Assembly: GCA_963810815.1 (NCBI GenBank)
Contig: CAWEPB010000008.1
Span: forward strand, 186,001 to 250,000
Direction of reading: 5' to 3'
From: CAVQWT01 sp963810815
Lineage (GTDB): Bacteria > Pseudomonadota > Gammaproteobacteria > Burkholderiales > Casimicrobiaceae
DNA length: 64,000 nt
In this document: positions 17,917 through 27,048 of the stretch, one piece after another
Numbering within the stretch: position 1 is the stretch's first letter
Layout of the letters: every line of letters begins with the position of its first letter
Made by a program: the position numbers and the translations under genes
The notes under the pieces: generated by a model
Told to the model about the DNA's origin: nothing
The model's database searches: none
What the model saw: only the letters and a program-made list of their open reading frames with translations

Positions 17917-19797
17917 TCAGCGACCGCGCATGAACAGCCGGTCGAGATCGGAGAGCGTCAGCTGGTACCAGGTCGGCCGCCCGTGGTTGCACTGGCCGGC
18001 GCGCTCGGTGGCTTCCATTTCCCGCAGCAGCGCATTCATCTCGGGCACCGTCAGGCTGCGGTTGGCGCGCACCGAACCGTGGCAGGCCATCGTCGACAGC
18101 AGTTCGTCGCGGTGCGCGTCCAGCACGTCGCTGGACCCGGCCTCGCGCAGGTCGGCGAGCACGGCCCGGGCCAGCGTCACCGCATCGGCGTCGGCGAGGG
18201 GCGCGGGGACGCCGCGCACCGCCAGTGTCGTCGGCGACAGCGGCGCCAGCGCGAAGCCCAGCGCGTCGAGCGTGGCCGCGTGGTCGTCGGCAGTGGCCAT
18301 CTCCAGCGGCGTCGCCGCGAACGGCGCCGGCACCAGCAGCGGCTGCACCGGCACGCGGATGCCGGCGGCGGTGCCGAACTGCTGCTTCAGCCGCTCGTAG
18401 ACGATGCGCTCGTGCGCCGCATGCATGTCGACCAGCACCAGCCCGGCGCGATTCTGCGCCAGCACGTAGACGCCGTGCAGCTGCGCCAGCGCGAAGCCCA
18501 GCGGGTGTTCGTCTCCGGTCTCGGGCAGCGCCGGACGGGCGTCGGCCTCGCCGCGGGCGCCGAACAGCGTTGCATAGAACGGCGACGGCTCGCCGGTCGC
18601 CAGCGCCATCGCAGTCTGGCCCGTCGCGTTCCATCGACCCGGCAGCGCGGGCTGGAAGCCCGGCCGCGCGATCCCGGCCGGCGCGGCGGCTTCGTACGGG
18701 TGGCCCGGCGCCGCGGCGCCTCCCCCTGCGCCGAGGATCCCGGACCCGAGCGGGGGCGTGCGCGCCGCGGCGAGTCCCAGCTTGTCGGCGGCCGATACCG
18801 CAGGCTGCTCGGCGCCGGTCGCGGCCAGCGCGCGTTCGACGGCGTGGCGGACGAACTGGTGGACCGCACCGGATTCGCGGAAGCGCACCTCGGTCTTCTG
18901 CGGGTGCACGTTGACGTCGACCAGGCGCGGATCGATGGTGAGCCACAGCGCGTACGCGGGCTGGCGGTCGTGGTGCAGCACGTCGCGGTAGGCCTCGCGC
19001 AGCGCGTGCGCGAGCACCCGGTCGCGCACGAAGCGGCCGTTGACGAACACGTACTGCCCGCCGCCCTGCGCGGCGTACGCCGGCCGCGCCGCGTAGCCGG
19101 TCAGCGTCAGCGGGCCCGCCGCCGCGTCGACGCGCGCGCTGCCGGCGACGAAGGCGTCGGCGACGAGCGCCTCGACGCGCGCCTGGCGGCCCTGCGCCAG
19201 CAGCCGGTGCACGACGCGCGCGTTGTGCTGCAGCGTGAACCCGACCTCGGGATGCGCCAGCGCGACGCGACGGAAGGCCTCGTCGCAGTGCGCCCATTCG
19301 GTCGCCTCGGTGCGGAGGAACTTGCGCCGCGCCGGCGTGTTGAAGTACAGCTCCTGCACGGTGACCGTGGTGCCGGCGGCGAGCGCCGCGGGCTGGATCG
19401 TGCCGATGCTGCCGCCTTCGACCTCGATCCGCCACGCGTGCGGACGCCCGGCGGCGCGCGAAGCCAGCGCGAACTGCGACACCGCGGCGATCGACGCCAG
19501 CGCCTCGCCGCGAAAGCCGAGCGTCGCGATCGCCTCGAGGTCGTCCGGTGTGGCGAGCTTGGACGTGGCGTGCCGCGCGATCGCCAGCGGCAGTTCCTCC
19601 CGCTCGATGCCGGCGCCGTTGTCGGCGACGCGAATGCGCTTGACCCCGCCGCCCGCAAGATCGACGTCGATCTGCGTCGCCCCCGCGTCCAGCGCGTTCT
19701 CGAGCAGCTCCTTCAGCGCCGACGCCGGCCGTTCGACCACCTCGCCGGCGGCGATCTGGTTGACGAGGTGGTCCGGCAGCGCGCGGATCGTGGCCAT
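17917..19797 (-). CDS. mutL: DNA mismatch repair protein MutL, endonuclease type
   Basis: This is the 626-residue mismatch-repair mediator. The GHKL ATPase motifs are ELLENALDAGAT, DNGAGIE and GFRGEALASI in the first 110 residues. The C-terminal domain carries DMHAAHERIVYE, which fits the endonuclease motif DQHA(x)2E(x)4E with Q replaced by M, and also ACHGSVRAN and CNHGRPT, both found in nuclease-active MutL proteins. So nicking by MutL itself, rather than by MutH, is likely; no mutH is in the window. The linker is Ala/Pro-rich. Confidence 0.96.
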   Translation of the reverse strand: MATIRALPDHLVNQIAAGEVVERPASALKELLENALDAGATQIDVDLAGGGVKRIRVADNGAGIEREELPLAIARHATSKLATPDDLEAIATLGFRGEALASIAAVSQFALASRAAGRPHAWRIEVEGGSIGTIQPAALAAGTTVTVQELYFNTPARRKFLRTEATEWAHCDEAFRRVALAHPEVGFTLQHNARVVHRLLAQGRQARVEALVADAFVAGSARVDAAAGPLTLTGYAARPAYAAQGGGQYVFVNGRFVRDRVLAHALREAYRDVLHHDRQPAYALWLTIDPRLVDVNVHPQKTEVRFRESGAVHQFVRHAVERALAATGAEQPAVSAADKLGLAAARTPPLGSGILGAGGGAAAPGHPYEAAAPAGIARPGFQPALPGRWNATGQTAMALATGEPSPFYATLFGARGEADARPALPETGDEHPLGFALAQLHGVYVLAQNRAGLVLVDMHAAHERIVYERLKQQFGTAAGIRVPVQPLLVPAPFAATPLEMATADDHAATLDALGFALAPLSPTTLAVRGVPAPLADADAVTLARAVLADLREAGSSDVLDAHRDELLSTMACHGSVRANRSLTVPEMNALLREMEATERAGQCNHGRPTWYQLTLSDLDRLFMRGR

Positions 19798-19824
19798 CGC
19801 GGGGTTCCGGTCAGCGCGCGGCGG

Positions 19825-20565
19825 TCACCGGCGCAGCCCCTGCGCCCAGCGGGTGTACACGGCGGCAGCGACTTCGTGCAGCGCGGGCAGGTGCGCAGCG
19901 GCGCCGTCGCGGATCGCCGCCACCGACTGCCGCGTCGCGCTGCTCGCTTCGCGCAGCTCGCCGGCGCCGGACTCGAGCCACGCCTCGATCAGCGCCGACG
20001 TCATTTCGATGTGGCACTGGAAGCCGATGTGCCGCTCGTCGACGACGTAGGCCTGGTTCGCGTGCGCGGCGCCGGTCAGCACGCGCTGCGCGCCCTCCGG
20101 CAGCGCGAAGCCGTCGTAGTGCCACTGGAACGTCGTGAAGCGGTCGCGGCCGCCGAACCACGCGCGCGCCGATGGCGCGGGTTCGACCTCGACGTCGAAC
20201 CAGCCGATCTCCGGCCGCGGCGCGCGCTCGACCTTTGTGCCGAGCGCCTGCGCGAGCAGCTGCCCGCCGAGGCAGTGACCGATCACCGGCACCCCGCGTG
20301 CGACCGCGTCGCGCAGCAGCCCGGACAGCGGCGCAACCCAGGGCAGCGCGTCGTACACCGCCATCGGTCCGCCCATCATGCCGATGCCGGCGAACGTGTC
20401 GCTGGCCGCCGGCACCGGCGCGCCCTCGTCGAGCGCGATCAGCCGCCACGGCAGCGCGTGCGCGTCCAGCCAGTCGGCGAAGTAAGCCGGACCCTCGGTG
20501 GGCGAGAAGCGGAAGACGGCGACGGGGGGCACGGGCGGGGCACGGGACGGCCGGAGGATCCGCAT
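19825..20565 (-). CDS. Class I glutamine amidotransferase-like protein
   Basis: The 246-residue product is a single class I GATase domain. The nucleophile is Cys98 in VIGHCLGGQLLAQ, the oxyanion region is GIGMMGGPMAVYD, and the catalytic His/Glu pair is in GFQCHIEMT. No synthetase domain is attached, so it resembles stand-alone proteins annotated as GMP-synthase-like or gamma-glutamyl hydrolase-like amidotransferases; the substrate is unknown. It ends 27 bases before mutL on the same strand. The N-terminal 15 residues are Pro-rich and a later start cannot be excluded. Confidence 0.85.
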   Translation of the reverse strand: MRILRPSRAPPVPPVAVFRFSPTEGPAYFADWLDAHALPWRLIALDEGAPVPAASDTFAGIGMMGGPMAVYDALPWVAPLSGLLRDAVARGVPVIGHCLGGQLLAQALGTKVERAPRPEIGWFDVEVEPAPSARAWFGGRDRFTTFQWHYDGFALPEGAQRVLTGAAHANQAYVVDERHIGFQCHIEMTSALIEAWLESGAGELREASSATRQSVAAIRDGAAAHLPALHEVAAAVYTRWAQGLRR

Positions 20566-20658
20566 TCTACCAAGGGCAGCGCCCGCGCCCGTCCGCCATG
20601 GCCTGCGTCGACCGCTGCCTTCACGCGCGGCGACCGCGCAGGCGGCCCGCCCCCCCGC

Positions 20659-21414
20659 CTACATCTGCTTGAACAGGTGCGTGAACTGCCGCGACACCGG
20701 CAGCCGCTCGGGCCGGTTCTTGAGCAGCACGAACTGCTTCTCGGCATCCTCGCGCTGCACGCCGGCGATCGCCTCGGTGTTGACGACGGTGCTGCGATGG
20801 ACCTGCCAGAAGCGCTCGGGGTCGAGCTCGGCGACGAGGTCCTTCAGCGGCGTGCGGATCAGCGCTTCCGATCCCGCGAGCACGACCCGCGTGTACTTGG
20901 TGTCGGACTGGAAGTAGACGACGTCGTTGACGGCGATCAGCTTCACCTGCTTGCCGATCGCCGCCTTGATCCAGCGCAGCCGCTGCGGCGCGCTGGCCGG
21001 CAGGGCGGCGCGCAGCTGCGCCAGCAGCGCGGTCGCGTCGGCCGGCGGCTGCGCCAGCTTGCGCCGGACGCGCTCGCAGGTGGCGGCGAGGCGATCGGCC
21101 TCGACCGGCTTCAGCAGATAGTCGACGGCGCCCGCCTCGAAGGCCTGCAGCGCGTACTGGTCGTAGGCGCTGACGAACACGACGTGGCACTCGCCGGCGA
21201 TCGCCGCCGCGACGTCGATGCCGCTGCGCCCGGGCATCCGGATGTCGAGGAAGGCGATCTGCGGCGCGTACGCGTCGAACGCGGCCAGCGCGGTGTCGCC
21301 GTCCGCGGCCTCGGCCACGATCTGGAGCTCGGGCCAGACCACGGCGAGCTGTTCCTTGAGCCGCTCGCGCATCAGCGGCTCGTCTTCGGCAATCAACGCA
21401 GTGACGGCAGTCAT
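20659..21414 (-). CDS. LytTR-family response regulator
   Basis: This is a 251-residue transcription regulator. Residues 1–120 form a receiver domain with acidic pocket AEDEP, phospho-acceptor aspartate in IAFLDIRMPG and the conserved Lys in YLLKPVE. Residues about 145–251 form a LytTR DNA-binding domain (VNDVVYFQSDTKYT, WQVHRSTVVN). Its ATG overlaps the stop of the kinase gene by 4 bases, so the pair is coupled and almost surely cognate. It resembles AlgR/LytR regulators; target genes are not visible. Confidence 0.92.
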   Translation of the reverse strand: MTAVTALIAEDEPLMRERLKEQLAVVWPELQIVAEAADGDTALAAFDAYAPQIAFLDIRMPGRSGIDVAAAIAGECHVVFVSAYDQYALQAFEAGAVDYLLKPVEADRLAATCERVRRKLAQPPADATALLAQLRAALPASAPQRLRWIKAAIGKQVKLIAVNDVVYFQSDTKYTRVVLAGSEALIRTPLKDLVAELDPERFWQVHRSTVVNTEAIAGVQREDAEKQFVLLKNRPERLPVSRQFTHLFKQM

Positions 21415-22598
21415 TCTTTTGCTTTCGTCGTGGGTGTGGATGCGGCCAGCGGCAGCACGATGCGCGCGACGAAGCCCTGCGGCAGGTTGCCGCCGAGGTC
21501 GAGCGTCGCGGCGCCGTCGTACAGGAGTTCCAGCCGTTCGCGCACGTTGGCGAGCCCGATGCCCTGGCCCGGCACCGGCGAGCGCCCGAGGCCGACACCG
21601 GTGTCGGCGACGGTCAGCGCCAGCGACGGGCGACCGCCCACGGTCGTCGGCGCCGCGGTGACCGACACGCGTCCGCCTTCGGTCGACGGCTCGATGCCGT
21701 GCTTGATCGCGTTCTCGGCCAGCGTGATCAGCAGGCCGGGCGGCAGCCTGACCGATTCGAGCCCGGCGGGAATGACGACCTCGTAGTCGAGGCGCGCGCC
21801 GAGCCGCGTCTTCATGATGGCGAGGTACGACGACGCCAGCGCCCCCTCCTGCGCCAGCGTCGCCTCGTCGTCGCGCATCGACGGCGTGGCGGCGCGCAGG
21901 AAGCGGATCAGGTCGGCGATCAGGCGCGCCGCGTCGGGGGCGCCCTTCTGCGCGAGCTGCTGGGCGCTGCCCAGCGTGTTGAACAGGAAGTGCGGCTCGA
22001 TCTGCAGCTGCAGCAGCTTCAGCTTCGACTCGGCGAGCTGCCGCGACAGCGCGCTCTGCCGCGCCTCGGCCTCGAGGTGGCGCGTCAGCGCCGCATACTC
22101 GCGGTTGCGCAGGTGCGCGATCAGCGCCGTCAGCAGCGCGAACAGGAAGCCGAAGACGAGGCCCGCGGTGACCACGTGGCGCAGTTTCGCGCTGTCGTAG
22201 ATGAACTCGAACGGGTCGACGCCCTTGACCAGGCCCGCGATGCTGGCGCCGACCAGCGCCCCGGCCAGCGCCAGCAGCGGCCCGGCGATGACGTAGCGGA
22301 ATATCCGGCCCTGGAACTTGCGGTAGCCGAACCAGACCGACAGCCCGGACCAGACCAGCGTCAGCACCAGCACGTTGAACAGGATCGCCGCCTCGAGGAA
22401 GCTCATGTTCCACGGCAGCTGCGCGGCGATCCACGCCACCAGCGTCGTCAGCGCGACGATGCCCGGCAGCCAGCGCCAGCCCCCGCTCGCGTAGAACCAG
22501 CGGTCGAAAGCCTTGACGTCCTGGCGCTCGACTTCGGACAGCGAGGCGAGGACGCGGTCGCTGAACGCCTGGTAGCGGGATTTGAGGGGGGCGAGCAT
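21411..22598 (-). CDS. LytS/AlgZ-type sensor histidine kinase
   Basis: This is a 395-residue membrane sensor kinase. Four hydrophobic segments lie between about residues 40 and 170 with no large periplasmic loop, followed by a coiled coil and a His_kinase domain with the phospho-acceptor histidine in LQIEPHFLFNTLG. The HATPase N-box is ITLAENAIKHGI and the G-box is GQGIGLANVRERL. The lack of an external sensor domain suggests sensing within the membrane or through a partner. The stop overlaps the regulator start by 4 bases. Confidence 0.92.
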   Translation of the reverse strand: MLAPLKSRYQAFSDRVLASLSEVERQDVKAFDRWFYASGGWRWLPGIVALTTLVAWIAAQLPWNMSFLEAAILFNVLVLTLVWSGLSVWFGYRKFQGRIFRYVIAGPLLALAGALVGASIAGLVKGVDPFEFIYDSAKLRHVVTAGLVFGFLFALLTALIAHLRNREYAALTRHLEAEARQSALSRQLAESKLKLLQLQIEPHFLFNTLGSAQQLAQKGAPDAARLIADLIRFLRAATPSMRDDEATLAQEGALASSYLAIMKTRLGARLDYEVVIPAGLESVRLPPGLLITLAENAIKHGIEPSTEGGRVSVTAAPTTVGGRPSLALTVADTGVGLGRSPVPGQGIGLANVRERLELLYDGAATLDLGGNLPQGFVARIVLPLAASTPTTKAKE

Positions 22599-22745
22599 GG
22601 GGCGCGGGGGACTTGTCGCCGTCGATTGTAGGTGCGCCTGCCGCCCGGGCGGGAGTCCCGGGGGACGGGCGACGACGACGGAGGACGGACGACGGCCGGC
22701 GCCGACGGAACGCGGCGACGGACCGCGGTGACAAACGATGGGGAG

Positions 22746-23564
22746 CTAGAGCCCGCGCGCGATGCGCGCGTACGCCGAGTGGTTGTGGATCGACTCGAAG
22801 TTCTCGGCCTCGACGACGAAGCCCTCGAGCCGCGGGTCGGCCTGCAGCCGGGACGCGACGGCGCGCACCAGGTCCTCGACGAACTTCGGGTTGTCGTACG
22901 CGCGTTCGGTGATGTACTTCTCGTCGGCGCGCTTGAGCAGCCCGTAGAGCTCGCACGACGCCTCGTCCTCGGCGATGCGGATCAGCTCGGTGACGAACAG
23001 CGGCGCCCGCGGGCGCACGGCGATGGTCACGGTCGACCGCTGGTTGTGCGCGCCGTACTCGGAAATCTCCTTCGAGCACGGGCACAGCGACGTCACCGGC
23101 ACCGCGACGGCGACCGTCGGCCGGTAGCGGCCGCCGACGAGCTCGGCGGTCAGGCGCACCTCGTAGTCGAGCAGGCTCGCCACCCCGGACACCGGCGCGG
23201 ACTTCTTCACGAAATACGGAAACGCGAGCTCGATCCGGCCGCCGGGCGCTTCGAGCAGCGCAACGAGCTGGTGGGCCAGGCTCTCCATGCCCGCGACGGT
23301 CAGCGGGGGATGTCCCGGCTCGCCCAGTGCCTCGAGCAGCGCGACCAGCCGCGACATGTGCGTGCCCCGCCGGTCGTCGGGCAGCTCGACGTAGACGTTG
23401 CAGACGGCGACCGTCGGCCGCACGACGCCGTCGGCGTCGGCGAAGCTCAGCGGGTACCGGATGCCCTTGATGCCGACCTGGTCGATCGCCAGCCGGCGAT
23501 CGTCGGCGGCCGACTGCATGTCGGGCATCGGGAACAGCGTCTGCGGATCCTCGGGACGGTTCAT
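22746..23564 (-). CDS. folE2: GTP cyclohydrolase FolE2 (type IB)
   Basis: It converts GTP to dihydroneopterin triphosphate, the entry to folate and related pterins, by a metal-flexible enzyme unrelated in sequence to FolE. The 272-residue product has the FolE2 signature SLCPCSKEISEYGAHNQR and the C-terminal ENFESIHNHSAYA. The start MNRPEDPQTLFPMPDMQ follows an AT-rich gap. It lies 14 bases after dxs. FolE2 often replaces FolE under zinc limitation, though no Zur site was identified here. Confidence 0.95.
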   Translation of the reverse strand: MNRPEDPQTLFPMPDMQSAADDRRLAIDQVGIKGIRYPLSFADADGVVRPTVAVCNVYVELPDDRRGTHMSRLVALLEALGEPGHPPLTVAGMESLAHQLVALLEAPGGRIELAFPYFVKKSAPVSGVASLLDYEVRLTAELVGGRYRPTVAVAVPVTSLCPCSKEISEYGAHNQRSTVTIAVRPRAPLFVTELIRIAEDEASCELYGLLKRADEKYITERAYDNPKFVEDLVRAVASRLQADPRLEGFVVEAENFESIHNHSAYARIARGL

Positions 23565-23578
23565 GGGGCGAAATTGTA

Positions 23579-25468
23579 TCAAGCCGCCGGCTTGGCGGCC
23601 GCGTCGTCGCGGCGGGCGGGGAAACGGGCCTCGACCGCGGCGGCGATGCCGCGGGCGTCCAGTCCGCAATCGGAGAATATCTGCGCCGGGTCGCCGTGGT
23701 CGAGGAACCGGTCGGGCAGCCCCAGGTGCAGCATCGGCACGACGAGCCCGAGTTCGACCAGCGCCTCGGCCACGCCGCTGCCGGCGCCGCCCATCACGAC
23801 GTTCTCCTCGACCGTCACGAACGCGTCGTGCGTGCGGGCGAGCTCGGCCAGCAGCGCGACGTCCAGCGGCTTCACGAAGCGCATGTTGACGACGGTCGCG
23901 TCGAGCGTATCGCCGGCCGCCACCGCGTGCGGCACGACGCTGCCGAAAGCGAGGATCGCCACGCGGTTGGAGCGCCGCTTCGCCTCGCGGCGGATCTCGG
24001 CCCGGCCGACCGGGAGCGGCGCCAGCGCCGGGTCGATCGCGACGCCCGGGCCGGTGCCGCGCGGGTAGCGGACCGCCGACGGCGTGTCCAGCGTGAACGC
24101 CGTGGTCAGCAGCTGCCGGCACTCGTTCTCGTCGGCGGGGGCCATCACCGTCGTGTTGGGCAGGCAGCGCAGGTACGAGAGGTCGAACGCGCCGATGTGC
24201 GTCGCCCCGTCGGCGCCGACGATGCCGGCGCGGTCGATCGCGAACACCACCGGCAGGTTCTGCAGCACGACGTCGTGGATCAGCTGGTCGTAGCCGCGCT
24301 GCAGGAACGTCGAGTAGATCGCGACCACCGGCTTCATGCCCTCGCAGGCGAGACCTGCCGCGAACGTCACCGCGTGCTGCTCGGCGATGCCGACGTCGAA
24401 GTAGCGGTCGGGGAACTCCTGCGAGAAGCGGACCAGCCCCGAGCCCTCGCGCATCGCCGGCGTAATGGCGATCAGCCGCCGGTCGCGTCCCGCCATGTCG
24501 CACAGCCAGTCGCCGAAGATCTGCGTGTACGCGGGCCGCGCCGCGGGCTTGGCCACGATGCCCACGTCGGGATCGAACTTGCCGACGCCGTGGTAGAGGA
24601 TCGGGTCCTCCTCGGCGCGGTCGTAGCCGTAGCCCTTCCGGGTGATGACGTGCAGGAACTGCGGGCCCTTCAGCTCGCGGACGTTGGCGAGCGTCTGTGC
24701 CAGCTCCTCGACGTCGTGGCCGTCGACGGGCCCGATGTAGTTGAAGCCGAATTCCTCGAACAGCGTGCCGGGCAGCACCATGCCCTTCATGTGCTCTTCC
24801 CAGCGCCTGGCCAGCTCCTTCACCGGCGGCAGCTTGGCCAGCACTTCCTTGCCGCCGCGGCGCACCGTGTTGTAGAGCCGCGACGACAGCACCTTGGCGA
24901 GGTACTGGTGGAACGCGCCGACGGGCTCGGAGATCGACATCTCGTTGTCGTTGAGGATCACCAGCAGGTCGACGCCGGCGGTGCCGGCGTTGTTGAGCGC
25001 CTCGAACGCCATGCCCGCGCTCATCGCGCCGTCGCCGATCACCGCGACGACCTTGCGCGCCTCCCCCTTGCGCTGCGCGCCGACCGCCATGCCCAGCGCC
25101 GCCGAGATCGACGTCGACGAGTGGGCGGTGCCGAAGGTGTCGTATTCGCTCTCGCTGCGGCGGGGGAAACCGGACGGCCCGCCTGCCTGCCGCAGCCGGC
25201 CCATCGCGCGGCGACGGCCGGTGAGGATCTTGTGCACGTAGGTCTGGTGGCCGACGTCCCACACCAGCCGGTCGTGCGGCGTGTCGTACACGTAGTGCAG
25301 CGCCAGCGTCAGCTCGACGGTGCCGAGGTTCGACGACAGGTGCCCGCCGGTCTGCGCGACGGTCTCGATCAGGAACGCGCGCAGCTCGCGCGCGAGCGCC
25401 GGCAGCGACGCGCGGTCGAGCCGGCGCAGGTCCTCGGGGCTTTCGATGCGTTCGAGCAGCGGATACAT
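23579..25468 (-). CDS. dxs: 1-deoxy-D-xylulose-5-phosphate synthase
   Basis: This thiamine-diphosphate enzyme joins pyruvate and glyceraldehyde 3-phosphate at the start of the MEP isoprenoid pathway. The 629-residue product starts MYPLLERIESPEDLRRLD. It shows the TPP motif VIGDGAMSAGMAFEALNNAG and the transketolase-like regions GTAHSSTSISAALGMA and AEQHAVTFAAGLA. The start codon shares one base with the ispA stop (TGATG), so the two are coupled. The ispA–dxs linkage is standard. Confidence 0.97.
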   Translation of the reverse strand: MYPLLERIESPEDLRRLDRASLPALARELRAFLIETVAQTGGHLSSNLGTVELTLALHYVYDTPHDRLVWDVGHQTYVHKILTGRRRAMGRLRQAGGPSGFPRRSESEYDTFGTAHSSTSISAALGMAVGAQRKGEARKVVAVIGDGAMSAGMAFEALNNAGTAGVDLLVILNDNEMSISEPVGAFHQYLAKVLSSRLYNTVRRGGKEVLAKLPPVKELARRWEEHMKGMVLPGTLFEEFGFNYIGPVDGHDVEELAQTLANVRELKGPQFLHVITRKGYGYDRAEEDPILYHGVGKFDPDVGIVAKPAARPAYTQIFGDWLCDMAGRDRRLIAITPAMREGSGLVRFSQEFPDRYFDVGIAEQHAVTFAAGLACEGMKPVVAIYSTFLQRGYDQLIHDVVLQNLPVVFAIDRAGIVGADGATHIGAFDLSYLRCLPNTTVMAPADENECRQLLTTAFTLDTPSAVRYPRGTGPGVAIDPALAPLPVGRAEIRREAKRRSNRVAILAFGSVVPHAVAAGDTLDATVVNMRFVKPLDVALLAELARTHDAFVTVEENVVMGGAGSGVAEALVELGLVVPMLHLGLPDRFLDHGDPAQIFSDCGLDARGIAAAVEARFPARRDDAAAKPAA

Positions 25469-26358
25469 CAGTGGGTTCGGAGTGCGATCCAGTCGGCGAG
25501 TTCCGCCAGCCGCCGTCCGCGCGGGCCCAGCGGCGTCAGCGCCGCGTGCGCGCCCGCCCGCAGCGCCTCGGCCCTGGCCTTGGCGCCGGCGAGGCCCAGC
25601 GCCGACACGAAGGTCGGCTTGCCGGCGGCGGCGTCCTTGCCGGCGGTCTTGCCCAGCGTCTCCGCCGAGCCCTCGACGTCGAGCACGTCGTCGACGACCT
25701 GGAACGCGAGGCCGGCCGCGGCGGCGTAGGCGTCGAGCGCCCCGAGGTCGGCCGGCGGCAACGCCGGGCCCGCCGTCGCGCCGAGGCGGACGGCGGCGCG
25801 GATCAGCGCGCCGGTCTTCCTGGCGTGCATGATCTCCAGATCCGGCAGCGGCAGCGCAGTGCCGACCGCGGCGAGGTCGATCGCCTGGCCGCCGGCCATG
25901 CCACCCGAGCCCGCGGCGTCGGCGAGTTCGGCACAGGCAGTCGCCGGGTCGCGCAGGGCGCCCTTCGCCAGCACGCCGAACGCCAGCGCCTGCAGCGCGT
26001 CGCCGGCAAGCAGCGCGGTGGCTTCGCCGAACGCGACGTGGCACGTGGGCTTGCCCCGGCGCAGCGTGTCGTCGTCCATGCAGGGCAGGTCGTCGTGGAT
26101 CAGCGAATAGGCGTGGATCAGCTCGACCGCGACCGCGACCGCGTCGACGGCCGGCATCGGCGCGGCGGCGACTTCGCCGGCGGCGTAGGCCAGCAGCGGG
26201 CGCATCCGCTTGCCGCCGCCGAGCACCGCGTAGCGCATCGCGTCCGACAGCGTCGCGGGCGCGGCGCCGGCGGCGGGAAGCGCGGCCGCGAGCGCGTCCT
26301 CGCAGCGGCGCTGGCGTTCGCCCGCCCACACCGCGAAGGCGACGTCGGGATGGTTCAT
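25468..26358 (-). CDS. ispA: Farnesyl diphosphate synthase
   Basis: It makes farnesyl diphosphate from IPP and DMAPP for quinone and undecaprenyl synthesis. The 296-residue product carries the first Asp-rich motif in HDDLPCMDDDTLRRG, the second in FQVVDDVLDVEG, and GGKRMRPLL. The chosen start is MNHPDVAFAVW; an in-frame upstream stretch overlaps xseB and is rejected. The order xseB–ispA–dxs is conserved in proteobacteria. Confidence 0.96.
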   Translation of the reverse strand: MNHPDVAFAVWAGERQRRCEDALAAALPAAGAAPATLSDAMRYAVLGGGKRMRPLLAYAAGEVAAAPMPAVDAVAVAVELIHAYSLIHDDLPCMDDDTLRRGKPTCHVAFGEATALLAGDALQALAFGVLAKGALRDPATACAELADAAGSGGMAGGQAIDLAAVGTALPLPDLEIMHARKTGALIRAAVRLGATAGPALPPADLGALDAYAAAAGLAFQVVDDVLDVEGSAETLGKTAGKDAAAGKPTFVSALGLAGAKARAEALRAGAHAALTPLGPRGRRLAELADWIALRTH

Positions 26359-26386
26359 GACGGTGGCAGGCACGCGGGCGCGCCCG

Positions 26387-26629
26387 TCAGTCCTCGTCGG
26401 CCGCGGGGGCGGCATCGAAGGTCTTGAGCACCCCCTTCTCGAGCACCTCGACCTGCTGCTGCGCATCCTTCAGCGCGTTCTGGCAGTACGCAAGCAGCGC
26501 CGCGCCGCGCTTGTACGCGGCCAGCGAGTCGGCGAGCGGCAGCTGGCCGCTCTCCATGCGCCCGACCAGGCCTTCCAGTTCGGACAGCGCCGCTTCGAAG
26601 CTGGCGGGAGTGTCGGATGACTTGGCCAT
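26387..26629 (-). CDS. xseB: Exodeoxyribonuclease VII small subunit
   Basis: This is the 80-residue small subunit of ExoVII, which degrades single-stranded DNA together with XseA. The motif FEAALSELEGLVGRMESG and the following PLADSLAAYKRGAALL are diagnostic. The Met in MAKSSDTPASF is chosen because the upstream in-frame extension is Pro/Arg-rich and unlike the family. It opens the xseB–ispA–dxs–folE2 string; xseA is not in the window. Confidence 0.93.
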   Translation of the reverse strand: MAKSSDTPASFEAALSELEGLVGRMESGQLPLADSLAAYKRGAALLAYCQNALKDAQQQVEVLEKGVLKTFDAAPAADED

Positions 26630-27048
26630 GTATGGATGGGGGCGATGTTGACGACGGCGAAACCGGGGCAGCGCCACGGGCAGGAGGAGCGCTTCCAGCG
26701 AACGGGGCCGGGGAACCTCGCGCGACCGGTGCAATCGAAACGTGCGCAAGCAACCGCAGGCGTCCGGAACGGTTTGACCGTGCGTCGCAGGGTCTTGTAT
26801 ACTATCACGTTTTAGCGATGCGGCCTTACGCGAAGCTTTCGCGCGGCCGACTTAGCAAAGCGGTCCGGGGCGGCTCTGGGACCGGCGGGCATCCAGCAGG
26901 CGTGCGCCATAACCGAACGGCGCGCGCGGGTGCCACGTCAGGCGGGGTGTCGAGCCGTAATCGTCCCGGGTTGTTGGGTTGGGTTGGTAGGGCGGACCTT
27001 CGTGCGACACGCGCGGGGCACCGCCCGCATGTGCGAAAGGGCTGGCTG
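26630..27048. other. Divergent intergenic region with long 5' leader of the Rieske gene
   Basis: These 419 bases separate xseB (minus) from the Rieske gene (plus). A good sigma-70 promoter lies at 26774–26803 and would give a leader of about 240 bases. At its start is a two-part stem-loop (CGGCC 26821–26825 with GGCCG 26845–26849, enclosing GCGAA/TTCGC at 26830–26842). The rest of the leader is GC-rich with a G/T-rich run near 26970–26990. I see no known riboswitch and no convincing small ORF. Promoters for xseB were not located. Confidence 0.5.
26774..26803 (+). promoter_or_regulatory. Sigma-70 promoter for the Rieske oxygenase gene
   Basis: TTGACC (26774–26779) and TATACT (26798–26803) are separated by 18 bases. 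Both boxes match the consensus at five of six positions and the surroundings turn AT-rich only here. Transcription would begin near 26810. Confidence 0.75.

Noticed and set aside
26810..27048. Known riboswitch in the Rieske leader
   Set aside because: I could not match the sequence to any conserved riboswitch core by eye; only an uncharacterised stem-loop is supported.
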